Source of the DNA: Fasciolopsis buskii | Taxonomy: Eukaryota > Platyhelminthes > Trematoda > Plagiorchiida > Fasciolidae | Reading direction: 5' to 3' | DNA: 64,000 bases | Assembly (NCBI GenBank): GCA_008360955.1 | Contig: LUCM01002475.1 | Location: forward strand, 12,643 to 76,642 | In this document: one piece after another, positions 11,490 to 22,544 of the stretch | Layout: the number at the start of each line of letters is the position of its first letter | Numbering within the stretch: position 1 is the stretch's first letter | Position numbers and translations under genes: made by a program | Notes under the pieces: generated by a model | Seen by the model: the letters and a program-made list of their open reading frames with translations, nothing else | Databases searched by the model: none | What the model was told of the DNA's origin: nothing

Positions 11490-12480
11490 AGAGCGAAGCC
11501 GGTGCGAATTAATGATGCTATTACAGGGATAGCTGAGTATCACTGCACTATGCGCATGAAACCACTGAAAGGGACTTTTTTCTGGCCAACCATATTGTGG
11601 TCCTCAATAATAGAACGGGTCCACGTAGGGCGCATGACCCTCTTACACCTCACAGGATCCCCGCCAAGCCCATAAATATTAGCACGGTGCTACGACTTGT
11701 CCCAATAGATCCACCATGATCATTTAGCTCAGCGCATCCAGGAGGCATGGTTAACTCGGTCACATGTCGGTCTCTTCAGTTCAGCGCTGCCGAAGAACTC
11801 TGCAGCACTAAGAACCATACTTCGCTTCCCTATCCAACGAGATTACTTAATCAACACAAATTAAACCTCGGTTACCGTGCCAGAACTGAAACTGGTTTCT
11901 GTAATGCTGGCCTTCCACCTGTTCTCCCAAATGTACGTATGAACCATACGCCACCAGAAAAAAAACCACATTTACCCTTGGCTGGCCATCTCCAGCCTAT
12001 AAACACGGAGCTTAAATCGACCTGCTTACACCCACGGTCCCACCCTTCCGTACCATATCGCGTGGCTTGCAATCAGCTGAAAGTTAGGCCTTCCAACATC
12101 CTACCACCTACAGATTTGGTTAAAACGCCGTGAAGATGCCCTTTACTTAACCCGGTTTTTCCCTCAGCTATATCGTGCCCTTGACCACCGTTACACAACC
12201 TCTTCACTCCACAAAAGCGCACGCTGCTCACCGGCTAAACCAACGAACAGTTTGGAACCGAGCCCAGCCTGGGACAGAAGTAACAGGACAACAAGTATTC
12301 TTTATTGTTTGTTTCAATGCTTTTTCATCCACAAATGAAACTTTAGAACTATGATGGTATTTACTTTAGTTACCTAAATTCACATGCTACTAATACAGAG
12401 CAATTTTTGTCGCTGATGTCAAATGGTCGCTGAACATTAAGTAAGATGCACGCGCTGTGCTGTTGGTGTATACAACTATA
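11490..12480 (+). other. Probable LINE 5' region with a 128-codon open frame
   Basis: A Pro/Thr/Leu-rich frame (11747-12133) lies directly upstream of a LINE endonuclease on the same strand, in the position of the ORF1-ORF2 linker. It has no domain I can name. Pro/Ser-rich frames sit in the same relative place at about 27221-27430 and 37857-38060. I call it part of the element at 12486-14470 by position only. Confidence 0.3.
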
Positions 12481-12485
12481 TATAA

Positions 12486-14470
12486 ATTCATACTTATGGC
12501 TGAGACATGGCTTACCGATAATACCCCGACAGAGACATTGCATTAACTAGTTACAATGCTTTTAGGAAAGACGAGATAAATAAGTGCGGGGAAGGCTGGT
12601 TCATATACACAAGAGAAATTCTTTCAGCCTCACGGTACAAACGCCCTACCTTTAATAACGTGAAGGATTCTATCTAGCTGACTGAAGCTATCGTGCCTCA
12701 GGGTTTACCGGTCACTCGCATCTACCGTCTACCTGGTACGCGGCCGTCACAGTTCTTATCACTAATTGATGCGCTTAACGCCGCCGCCAACCCTCCAGGT
12801 CCAAAGCTAGCAGCGGGCGACTTCAACGCGCCAGAGTTTTATTGGTCCCCTTTCTCCCCCCAAAATACACTTCCGCGTTTGCCCCTGAGTGCGACTGGGT
12901 GGGTGAACACAGCATGTTTTACTACCCACAAGGCCATAGTAGATTTGATCAAATAATAAAAACTGGTTTGACTAGCCGTGCACGTCCATATACAACAAAT
13001 TACTGGGATGTGATCATTCCCAGATTGTTTGTAAGCTTTCAGCTTCCTAAACCGTTATTTCCTGCTTAGCTTCCATCAAACCATACCATAAAGTCTCACG
13101 GGGCTATCCTCCCTCTATAATTAGTGGCCTTAATTGGAACGGTTTCTTTCTGTCGATGGATCCCCAACTGGCCACCAGCCAGTTTTACGCAACTCTTAGT
13201 GTGTGCCTTGATCTCATCAATCTAACTCAGTGTGGCACAACCCCCTAAGGGTTGAGCGCGCTGGGCCGCCTCAAAAAAAGATTAGAACATTTTTCGGTTT
13301 TCTTCAAAGAATAAAGGAGCTCCAAGCTTTGCATTCTATCAACAAGGGGGCAGCACTGTCAAAACTACGGAGAACTAACAACTCCCTTCGTAGTACGCAC
13401 ATTAAATCTGTCATATTCAAGGGCACGTACGCCAATGACCCGCTACTGATATCAGGGCTATTTAGTGATTATTTTGCCTCATCTATGACAACCCACAACA
13501 ACATCATACACCGGTCATTCTTGTAGTCTCTTCTGCATCTTATCTAAGATTCTCATTCCACCCGTGATATTAATCCAATGCTGACAAAAATAAGAGTTTT
13601 CCCACATCTGACCGGAGAACCTTCCTCAGCCTTCTTCAAATTTTGGGGTGAGGACACCCTTATACGTTTGTCTAACCTGTTTTATCTTTGTTATAATGGT
13701 GGCACGTTCTACACCAATGGAAAACTCCTGTCATTGTCGCAATTCACAAAAAAGGTTCAAAGAAGGAGCCATCCAATTACATACCCATCAATGTCACCCC
13801 ATATTTGACCTGTAGAATTCCGGCAGTGAATATAAGTGGAAATCTATCCAAGCCTCATTCGATTATTAGTGGGGCTATTTAAGGAAGCGTACTAGGCCCA
13901 CTACTTTTTTGCTGTATATCGAAGACATTTTTCACATCATTGGACGTGGTATTCCTTTTCCGTTTGAAGACAATATCCACATTGCATACAGATTTCCCCC
14001 TCGTGACCTTAGAGCTGTCATAGATAATACGAATAATGATTTACTGTCGCTTGATTCATGGTGAACAGCTTGATCGATAAAATTCTGGGCCCACAAAAAC
14101 AGCATACTTGCATACAAATGTCATATTCCTGCAGGAATCTTTGAGATTAACCAATAATTCATTCTTTACCCTCACACAATCAGCGACCTGGCTTTGCACC
14201 ACTCCGGCACGTTCAACTTCCCAGAACACACCCTGATTCAAGGTGCACAAGCTAGGAGACTAATTAGGCTGGTGCGCGGAACATTCAGAACCCTGGAAAG
14301 CACGTTGTTAATATAAAAGACAGACATAGATCCTGTCCTAGACTACTGTTCCTTCGTGCGTTCCGACATGCGACAGTGGCAGACTCGAGGTCGGGAATGT
14401 TCAACGAACATCTACAAAACGACTTCCGGGCTATTCTTCCTTGCTAAAATACGTGGAATAGTGCACAATA
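12486..14470 (+). pseudogene. Degenerate near-complete CR1-like LINE ORF2 (endonuclease plus RT)
   Basis: Landmarks appear in the family order but in different frames. M-A-E-T-W-L-T-D-N-T near 12497 is the endonuclease Glu motif. I-Y-R-L-P-G at about 12720 matches the CVYRPP strand. A-G-D-F-N-A-P-E-F-Y-W near 12815 keeps the catalytic Asp/Asn motif intact. Then come Y-N-G-G-T-F-Y-T-N-G-K (13690s) with K-K-V-Q-R-R-S-H-P-I-T-Y (finger motifs), G-S-V-L-G-P-L-L-F at about 13878-13905 (RT core), and D-P-V-L-D-Y-C-S-F-V-R-S-D-M-R-Q near 14330-14380 (C-terminal thumb). The catalytic F-A-D-D box could not be read. Many stops show it is dead. It is one of the longest LINE copies in the window. Confidence 0.75.
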
Positions 14471-14559
14471 CCACACCTTAATTCTTCATGGCTGCGCCAA
14501 TTTCAAATTAAACTCTCTTTTTTCATTGGATTATTGGTAGAACTGTGTGCGTCTCCGCA

Positions 14560-15230
14560 TCCCAAGCAGGGAATAACTTTTGCTATTGCTCACGGTAGGG
14601 GCTTATATGCGGGCGTTTCCTGGAGGGCCGTGGCAAAGGAGACGGTAATGAGCTGTATAAGTCGAAATTTGCCTGTGGCTATGGTGGGGCCACAGGGACC
14701 GGCTTAGTTGCCAAGCTCCTGGCTGTGCGGGGTAGCTTGGGGGAATTTATTTTTGGTGGAACGGTTTTTGAGTTCTCACTTGGATACAGTCTGAGGGCCT
14801 CCCTTTGAATAGGGGTTTTATCAGGGATAATTTTTGTGCTTGAATGGGGTAGTTGAGGCTATCTTAGCTTCACTCCTTAAAATCTGCTCTGCAGCAACGG
14901 GGATAAGGAATCGGAACAATAGAGGACATGATATGCTTAATATTCGCTTACGTGGTCTTAAACAGTGGCAGGGGTGTCCTGTCATATTGCAACCAGAGAT
15001 GATAGTGTTTCTGAAAGGGTCTAGTGGAATGCGGTCAGGGACATTATAAACCACAGGATTAGACGATCTTAAGTTTTGCTGCTTAATTTCTGATGATATT
15101 GAGTCAATAGCTGAGTTCTCGGTGTCAGTCATCATGTCAAAGATAACACTTAGGAAAAACTCCATCTCTATGGAGCAAACCACCCAGTCATATAAGGATA
15201 AAACATCCTGCCTCCGCTACTCTTGAAAGT
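14560..15230 (-). pseudogene. LINE ORF1 remnant
   Basis: A 120-codon minus-strand frame (14821-15183) carries S-N-P-V-V-Y-N-V-P-D-R-I-P-L, a Cys-rich G-H-P-C-H-C-L-R, and I-S-C-P-L-L-F-R-F with A-A-E-Q-I-L. This is the layout I know for the RNA-binding domain of CR1-type ORF1 proteins. DNA similarity to 19067-19650 is visible on the plus strand (AGTGGCA.G.GT.CCT.TCA and a GCGTTT.C.GGAGG block). The expected ORF2 is not downstream on the minus strand; a plus-strand LINE occupies that place, so the copy is truncated or was interrupted. Confidence 0.65.
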
Positions 15231-16115
15231 GAAATTAGGAAGACAACGGCAGCGCAAAATGTTTAAACTTGCACGATCTTTAAACTCCAGTAAAAATAGT
15301 CTGAGTCGGGCCTAGGGTATTGACTGAATATAACGCTCGAAGTTCTATCTCAACCTAATCAATAGGGCCTAGCCATTTCCCCCCCAGTAGTTTCCACAGT
15401 TATATATCATTGTAAGTATAGGCATAAAAATTCCGTCGATGAAAGACAGTGCAATTTTTGCCTAACATTCGATTTCCCTTAACGTATACAAGAAGGCGTG
15501 CGAACAAACATAAGTATTTACATTAGATTCTTATTTACTCCCAAATTAACAGCTGATGTCCTAACCCGAACCACTTATTATGGATGCGTGTGAGGAATAG
15601 CCCGTTCGAAGCGCGAAGTTGCCGTCATTTAATGCCTCATTCTAGGTAAAATTTACCACTTCTCGTCCTCATTGTTTCAGGCACTATTACCCTCACTTTG
15701 AATACCTCCAGACTGTCATCTCCCTTTTTCCGTTACGGATGCGCTCGTTTGCACTGGGGTCCCGCCAACGGTTTGCTATTCAGTTTCTGACCCCAACCAA
15801 GGACGTCTCAGCACACCATGAAAGCAAACTGACTCGCTGCTCAGGTCAGCTATCCCAGGACGGAAAACTACGGTCTGCTCCACGGGCCGCGATGAGGTGG
15901 ACATTGCTCTTATTCTGCATGACCCACCGGCGCAAACTAATGACCGCGTTGCAAGTGTGTCTAGAAATCCAGATCACATAATCTGGTCCACAACGCTTGC
16001 GATTATTTGAGCGGACTGGTCCTCCCAATTACACAGATTTACTGCTGGAGCTGCCCGCTCGTGGCTGACGCCCGCAAAGCTTACACCTAATCGCCACGAA
16101 GGCACCCACAATTAG
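15231..16115. other. Unassigned segment
   Basis: One plus-strand frame of 80 codons (15739-15981) with an overlapping minus-strand shadow. No motif is recognised. From about 15700 the strand turns C-rich, leading into a family A copy. Confidence 0.35.
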
Positions 16116-16119
16116 ATTT

Positions 16120-16460
16120 CTGTTCCAGATGCCGCCGCCATCGTCCACCACGAATTTAACCCCCAGTTTTCCCTTTGACAACCGCGGTCATCAGCATAGC
16201 AGTAATCGCTATCAGTTAGGCCCCCAAATGCAAAAAAAAGAAGTAAAGAAACCCGTTCTTTGTTTAACACTGGCTTACCTGCGTCAGCCACATTATTTAA
16301 GGCATTCCACATTAATCGACATCCTCCTCAATTCCAACGACTTTGCCCTTCTTCATGCCTTCAGACAACGATTTGCTGAAACTCTTTATCAATATTATTC
16401 ATCCCTTTGCACTTCTTAGGAGCCTTTAGATATTTTCTTGACTCTAGGATTCACGATAAA
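16120..16460 (+). repeat. Dispersed repeat family A, distal segment
   Basis: Similar to about 36815-37060. Shared landmarks are ATGCCG, TTTTCCCTTTGACA.CCGCGG (36851-36880 in the other copy), CCCGTTCT, CACTGGCTTAC, GTCA..ACAT.ATT and CATT..ACA. The 96-codon frame across it (16129-16419) is not conserved in the other copy, so I treat it as incidental. Confidence 0.6.
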
Positions 16461-16469
16461 ATGACCGGC

Positions 16470-18300
16470 GTTCTTTTCCACTCCCGTTTTAACAATTAAT
16501 ATCTATTGGCCATCAGTAATCTTCCTTCCAGCTATTTTGGTTCGTTTTGACAATTTTGTACTCTATGCTCATGGCCTCTGAAGATTTTCTTCATGGCAGT
16601 TTAAAGTTCATGTCCATTCCATAGACTCGTCAAATTCGACTGCCGCGAACATATCTTGGCACTTGCCGCCATCCCCCACTTGAACCCTGTGCCTTTGGCA
16701 CGCATCATGGGTACGTACAAACATCTTGTTCCTTTTAGAATACCAATATTGCTTTTTCTCCTTACTTCGCCTCCAAGTGTGTACTTACTTACTCCATGTG
16801 GGTCGTAATACCCGGGTAACATTTAACTAAGCAAAGTAGCATGCCCCTATTTGCGTAGTATACCATTATATACCAGTTTCACCGGAGTCCATGTGCGTCC
16901 TTTGGGTTAAGGGAGATGTTGTTTCAGGATAGAGGGTCGATGATACCCTTAAAGCTGACTATAGATGTTAGTCAAACGCACAAGAGTTATCGAGACATAA
17001 TTCTATGAAAGCCCTATCCCAATCCCCTTTTTGGTTAGAAATTTGAGGAAGTCACATTGGTCGATATTGCAAAAACGGGATTGAAAGTTAAAAGGCATCC
17101 CACAATGGAACTTTCAGCGGAACATGTATTTGGCCTTCGGAGTATTTTGTTTAACCGAAACGTTCACCGCCATTTGCGGTTTGCTCACGCACGCCCCGAC
17201 TGCACTCTACTGTTTAAAGATATAATCCACCTTCCACCACTTCCGACTGTTTTCTCGCCATGCCTGTCGAGTGTAGTGCAGTCCTACGGAGCCGAATAAG
17301 GGTGTCTCACAAGTAAATGTCAATGGAGAGCAAACGTAGTGTGAGATTCGCTTCAGGACGACCGTCTCTGCAAATGTTCAACTTTCTTTCGTATCATCCT
17401 GCAGGCAACTAGCTTGTGCTTAATGGAACAGTAATCAGGCAAACCATGCAATGGTTCTTTCATATGACAGAGCTTCTTTACAGAGTGCGTTCCGTTAATG
17501 GTTCATGCGCCAGAATATACTGAAAGTGTAAATCGGCTGAGCAATATTGAAGGTAAGTCGATGTCACTCTTGGCAAAATCTGCTGAGGGGTATGCCATCA
17601 GGCTATTGAAGATTTTCGGGCTTGCAACTATCTATCCGGTAAACCCTGAGCACTAAAGATGGTAGGAGCTGTCAGTCAAGACAAGGTGGGTGAGTTGTGT
17701 AGATGAGGTGATTAGGAATGGAAGGCCGGATTTGGATCCTACCATGAAAAACCCTGTGGTCGCTCCCAGGAAAATAGATTCCAGCGTGAACCAGGGTTCA
17801 GTTACCAGCATATGTGAATTTCAAACACAATTTATTACTATTTTCGGTTGGTGACGTTAGTAAAATGGAGGTATAATGGTCAGTTGCATCGGCTTAGTGG
17901 GAGAGCCGTACCTCATTCTCAGATGGAATGCATTAGATACAGACCATTTGGGTAACAAAAGATCGCAAGTTGTTAGTGAGCCACAAAGACTCTCAGTCCG
18001 GTACAATCATGGGATGCCTCAGGAGTGAGGGTGAAAGTCCTCGCAAAGCAGCTTCCCCCACGGCGGTCTTCTTTACTACCTCTGCTACCTCACATTCGGC
18101 ATCACGCTTTTATGTGCCGTACTTAATCCAGAACTCAGTGGTAAAGATAATATCCAGTTACGGGAACGCAGCATAGCATCTTAAGGGGGTTGGGTTATCT
18201 AGAATGCGACAGCGAATTTTTAATCTAAGATAGAAATCTACTTTGCCGTCAAGGCGCAGTGAGTCGTGGGGCTGCAAAGGGAGAAAGCTGGTACATGAAC
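16470..18300. other. Unassigned segment
   Basis: Short frames only (at most 80 codons; 17057-17299 plus and 16601-16822 minus are the largest). No RT, endonuclease, ORF1 or tRNA signal is seen. Composition shifts from C-rich to G-rich on the plus strand at about 16.8-17.4 kb, suggesting a boundary between repeats of opposite orientation. Confidence 0.35.
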
Positions 18301-18302
18301 AG

Positions 18303-18740
18303 TCAAGAGTTATGCGAACAGGTGGGCAGGCAGAAAGTAAAAGGCTGTTTTAGTGGTCGTTGAATGATGTACGGCAAAAGATGAAGGTAACGCAAGCAGA
18401 GAGCCGAGGACCTTCTCCACTTTAGTAACATGTGGGTAACCCGGAGTTCTGGGAGGACTTGCAGTGGGGGGAGGAGGGTGAATTGTGGTACAAATAACAA
18501 AGTGCTGGTGGATCGATATAGGGGAAGAAATTGGTACATTTCTGGTTTGGCAAAAATACAAAAAGCTGGCATTGCTAGGGGGGCGGATGCATAGTTTTGT
18601 ACCGGGGCGCTGGTAAGCAGAGGCTGACGGTAGTGCCAGTAAAATGGTGGATATATGCAAAGAGGGGCCATGAACAGGTGCCTGGCTAATCTGGCGCGAT
18701 CACGCGGGCCTTTGGCAAGGAAAATCTGGTGTAATACCAC
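18303..18740 (-). other. 145-codon Pro/Leu-rich open frame, possible LINE linker
   Basis: The minus-strand frame is rich in Pro, Leu, Ser and Tyr. An overlapping 116-codon frame (18310-18660) is Pro/Ser-rich with a run of P-P-P-P. It lies downstream, on the minus strand, of the ORF1 remnant at 19067-19860, where the linker between ORF1 and ORF2 would be. No domain, signal peptide or membrane segment is convincing. Possibly LINE-derived, possibly chance. Confidence 0.25.
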
Positions 18741-19066
18741 GTCTCTCGACTCTGCGACGCAGGTCTACCGTTTTCTTTGAGCATGCAGGGCCTCTAGACG
18801 GTGACTTTCCATTGTTCTTAAAGAGCAGGCAGAAAGAAGAAAGTGAATTCAGTCAGAGACAAGCACTCCAAGACAGCAAAGATACAGAATTAACCAAAGG
18901 ACAAATAAAGGGCGGTCAAAGCAATTCGGTTGCTAGTTGGCTAAAGTCCCCGTGTTTTTCATGGAGTAATGTGTTCCTCGTCGAGAGTGTAGTCGCAAGT
19001 TCATCATCAATAAATAATGTTTCAGTCATCTTGAGACAGGGTGAATTTCAATTAACACCAGACATT

Positions 19067-19860
19067 TCAGGTTGATGGGACAAGGCGGGATCTTTGCGGC
19101 CTGCAAAGGAAGCGACGAAGGGGCTGTATATGCGAGCGTTTACGGGGAGGTTGGGGTAACTGCGATAATGTTGAGTTGTTCTTTGCCAGCACAGGAGCTG
19201 AAGCTATATGAACCAGTCCGGCTACTGTGCTGTTAGCAGTCAGGTGGCTTAGGGAAATCTTGTTTAATAGAAACGTTTTTGTGCTTTCGCCTCTGTGCAG
19301 CCTGAGAGCGATCTTTTGTATAGGGTTCGTCCCCTGGGTGGACTGCAAGGAAGTAGATGAGGCCATGACAGTATGACTCCTCAAGAACTGCTTTGCGACA
19401 GAGACTAATAAATTCGATCAACACTGAACATTATCTGCTTAACGCTGGTTTGCTTAGTCCAAAACAGTGGCAAGAGTGCCCTATCAGAGTGCAAGCACAG
19501 AGGGCGGCATTTTTGGGCTCGCCTAATGGAATTTGGTGAAGAACATTCAAAACCACATTATTAGACTCTTCTGTTTCATTGTATAATTACCGAAGAAATT
19601 GACTCATTAGTCGGACTAACGGTCGTAAGATGTTTCCTTGTGGATTTTCAGACTTTTTGGTAGGATGTTTGAGGGGAGATAGCTTTTGGCTCGCTGGTTC
19701 CATTATTTAGATTTTGTTGGTTAGTTGTTGAATCACTCGCTCTATTTTTTGTAGTTTGTTACTAGTTTTGGCAAGCGAGTCCATGACAGCAACGGTGCAA
19801 GCTTCAGGCCAGCCAATGGGCTGCGAGTGTGTGGGTGCGATGTATCTGGCAGTGGTGATA
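19067..19860 (-). pseudogene. LINE ORF1 remnant with coiled-coil-like N-terminal part
   Basis: Reading the minus strand from about 19800, an M-D-S-L-A-K-T-S-N-K-L-Q-K-I-E-R-V-I-Q-Q-L stretch with regularly spaced hydrophobic residues looks like the ORF1 coiled coil. It is followed by N-V-V-L-N-V-L-H-Q-I-P-L-G and a Cys-rich A-C-T-L-I-G-H-S-C-H-C-F, the same core as in the copies at 14821-15183 and 10171-10419. A 105-codon frame (19067-19384) continues downstream. Stops and frameshifts break the reading. Order and spacing fit a CR1-type ORF1; the matching ORF2 is not seen. Confidence 0.6.
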
Positions 19861-19864
19861 TTGA

Positions 19865-20990
19865 AACACTTGAGCTTAGAGACCGATGCTTAGGGTGAAA
19901 TGGTTAGAAAAGTTTTTCATTAGAGGGAACGGAATTGCCAATATGGAGAGCGATCACAAGGTCCGTAACTGTGTGGTAAAAGAGGCACGTACATGGGCCA
20001 GTAAGGGTGCCAAATCGGAATGATAGGAAAGTGGGCCAGTGGGTTTTTCCCGTATAAGAAAACAGTGCCTAAAATTAGATTTCGCCAGTCATAATACTGT
20101 AACAGCCAAAGGCCAGTCTGGATATCGACGAACGGCTCGGGTAGGAATACGGTCTAAAACTGATACTCAGTAGAAAAACACCCGATAATTTTTTGGGAAA
20201 ACGTTCAATCCGCGTTAAATGCGTTTTAATGTTTTAAGTAAACAGTGAAAATGAAAAATCAAGCCAAAGCTGACAGCCGCTCAAAAGTGTTGTCAGAAAC
20301 TGTGAGATGCAACCTTTAGACAAAATATATCAAACATTTTAACATTCGCGACTATTTGATGCGGCTGGATGATGTCGAAATACGCGGCAATTAGTAAGTG
20401 GTAAGTGCAGTCATAAACAACGGGTAGCTGCAGTATGTGTGCGTGCACAGACTGTGTCAGCAAGGGGTTAACGAATTAGAGGGTCCGCAGCCTGGTGCAT
20501 ACGATTCGATGCGGGGATCGTAGTGGGACCAATATGAGATCGAACTCTTGGGTGAGGAGTTTTGTGAGGTATTTTAGCGCTAAATGTTCCTGAAGCGATG
20601 CAACTAGGTACGACATAGCAGCCAAAGAAGTTTACACCACGACGGCCATTGCGATGACCTCCCCAGTATGAAATGTTGCAGCGATGCGCCGCTTCGCAGA
20701 TGCAATTTTGCAGGCTAACGGTGAAAAACAAGGCTAGGTGGTGAGCAGTCTGGATGTCATACACCTAGCTGAATGTGATTAATCTTATCAGTCTCACCGA
20801 CGAAACAGGTCCAACGCTGCCCAATGTGTTATCATATATACTGTAACAGCCGCCATTAGTAAAAAAGATAAAAGGAGGAGAGAGAAATGAATTGATAACG
20901 ATGGACAGATAAAGCACCCTCCAGTTGGCGGGTTTCCGACCCCAGTGGGAAGGAGGCGGGGTTTTTTGGTTCAAGATAAGCAGCTAAGAT
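19865..20990. other. Unassigned G-rich segment
   Basis: Minus-strand frames at 20468-20764 (98 codons) and 20765-20974 (69 codons) have no recognisable motif. The segment may be the 5' part of the minus-strand LINE whose ORF1 lies at 19067-19860, but nothing in it proves that. Confidence 0.3.
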
Positions 20991-20996
20991 TTTTAT

Positions 20997-21036
20997 TTGA
21001 TCTTGTCTTGCGCATGCCTCTCGCAAATCGAGAAAT
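20997..21036. repeat. 40 bp conserved element (copy 1)
   Basis: The block running from TTGATCTTG through CGCATGCCTCTCGCAAATCG to AGAAAT recurs at 34349-34388 with two substitutions. Similarity fades quickly on both sides. It contains no hairpin or open frame of note. Confidence 0.7.
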
Positions 21037-21084
21037 GTGCTTTGATATTATATTTACTTTCCATTTATAAGGGGAAAAAGTGTT

Positions 21085-21826
21085 GAAGCTGACCTTGACG
21101 AGACAACAGGTTATGAGAAAAAGAGGCTGGGTTATACCAGATTAAGAAAACGCAGAGAAGACGATGAAGTTTCGACTACCTAGAATACTGTGTCCAAGCG
21201 TGAGGAACATGCCTGGTAAGAGGCAGTAAAATGCTGGAATAGTTTCAGCTTGTTTATACACGGTGAGTTGAACGTTTGATGCACATGGAATATGAGCAGA
21301 GGCTGGGGGTGCTCGGCTTGTAATTCCTCAAAGGAAGTACGGAAAGAAGTGACTCAATGCAGGCCTCAAAGATCATTAAGGATCTGACCGAGATACGGGG
21401 TCACCGTGGCGTCCTATTCCAAATAATGGGGAACGGCACGCTTGGAGGGAAAGATAAAACGATTGTGCAAGAACACAAAACTCCCGGGTTGGAGATCGAA
21501 TCGTTTGGCATACAAGTGGTGCGTGACTGGAACAAGCTACCTAAAGAACTGATCGAGGTGAGTTCAGCGCGCAACTTCAAAGAGTGACTAGAAAATGCAT
21601 GGCTAGCTGTGTTTGGAGAGGACAGTGTTTCAGTTGTGTGGTTGAGAAAGTGGTCGAGAGGAAAGCATCTCAGTAATTTTTTACACCCTTGTAGGAACTG
21701 AAGAGGGCCTTCCACCTTTCAGTTTTCGAAGCATCGTCAGACCCAGGGGGCTCTCGGTGCACGAACCTGGACGATCAGGCATCTCGCCGTACAGTCCTGT
21801 AATCTAACTGGAACTGGAACTGGAAC
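21085..21826 (+). pseudogene. CR1-like LINE: C-terminal RT domain and 3' end
   Basis: Near 21290 the reading Y-E-Q-R-L-G-V-L-G-L starts the conserved C-terminal region. A 76-codon frame (21357-21587) carries L-F-Q-I-M-G-N-G, then F-G-I-Q-V-V-R-D-W-N-K-L-P-K-E-L-I-E and A-R-N-F-K-E, the standard C-terminal signature (F-R-V-x-x-x-W-N-x-L-P-x-E-V-V) of CR1-type RTs. The catalytic core is missing, so this is a 5'-truncated copy, as usual for LINEs. The downstream non-coding stretch ends in a short tandem repeat (21806-21826). It looks like a different CR1 subfamily from the copies at 22-33 kb, because the tail sequences differ. Confidence 0.75.
21806..21826 (+). repeat. (AACTGG)n 3'-terminal repeat of a CR1-like LINE
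   Basis: Three and a half tandem copies of AACTGG lie where the LINE 3' end is expected, about 220 bp after its stop codon. Short tandem repeats instead of poly(A) are typical of CR1-group 3' ends. Confidence 0.55.
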
Positions 21827-21829
21827 AAG

Positions 21830-22540
21830 GTATAAAAACACACAAAGTGGTTCACATTGAATCCTTATGCATTCAGTTCAAAACTAACATTCATTATCAC
21901 TTAAGCCCTCTTTGTTGAAGCATGGGACGGTCATATCATTCTATCTGCAAAAGGTGGCATTTTTCAACCCCTGTTCTACTCACCATACAGTGCTTCTCGA
22001 TTTCGTTGTTGCAGCTATAATAATCCTCAGCTGAAATACCTCTACATGACTGTCCCCAATCTTCTTCCCAAACCAGATGCGTGACATTGCACTATTGTAT
22101 TACCAAAAGCCCATAATCCAAATGCAGTCCCCACTCTTAAGCTTTTCTAAACGCTATGAGACCTATACCGCACACGGCTTACTCTGTTGCTCCAGAGCGG
22201 CCAAATATGGCCTACTTGCGATATCGCACTGACATAGAACATTGCCAGTAATAAGTATGGCCTGCGAACAAAGACTGATACTGCTGGCACGAGTCCTTTT
22301 GAAATTATGTGCATCCTATTATGATCCACAATACTGCTAGGTTCTATGATCAATAAAACTCTCCCAAGCGAGTCAGCTTGCTGTTTGAAAGTTTTCGGTG
22401 CTTGCTTTTCCCAGATTTTAAGTACACCGCGTATGCATCCGTTGGCAGAAATTTCCGCGTTCTGCTCTTCTCATTTTCAGTAGTATTCCAAAACCATGCC
22501 GAAGATTATCACCGTAAAACTCGCCAAATGACGGTCCACG
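21830..22540. other. Region between two LINE remnants
   Basis: C/T-rich on the plus strand from about 21.9 kb. Frames at 22147-22353 (minus) and 22378-22611 (plus) have no clear motif. Its position suggests it contains the decayed endonuclease part of the LINE whose RT begins at about 22545, but I could not read the GDF or ETW motifs. Confidence 0.3.
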
Positions 22541-22544
22541 ATTC

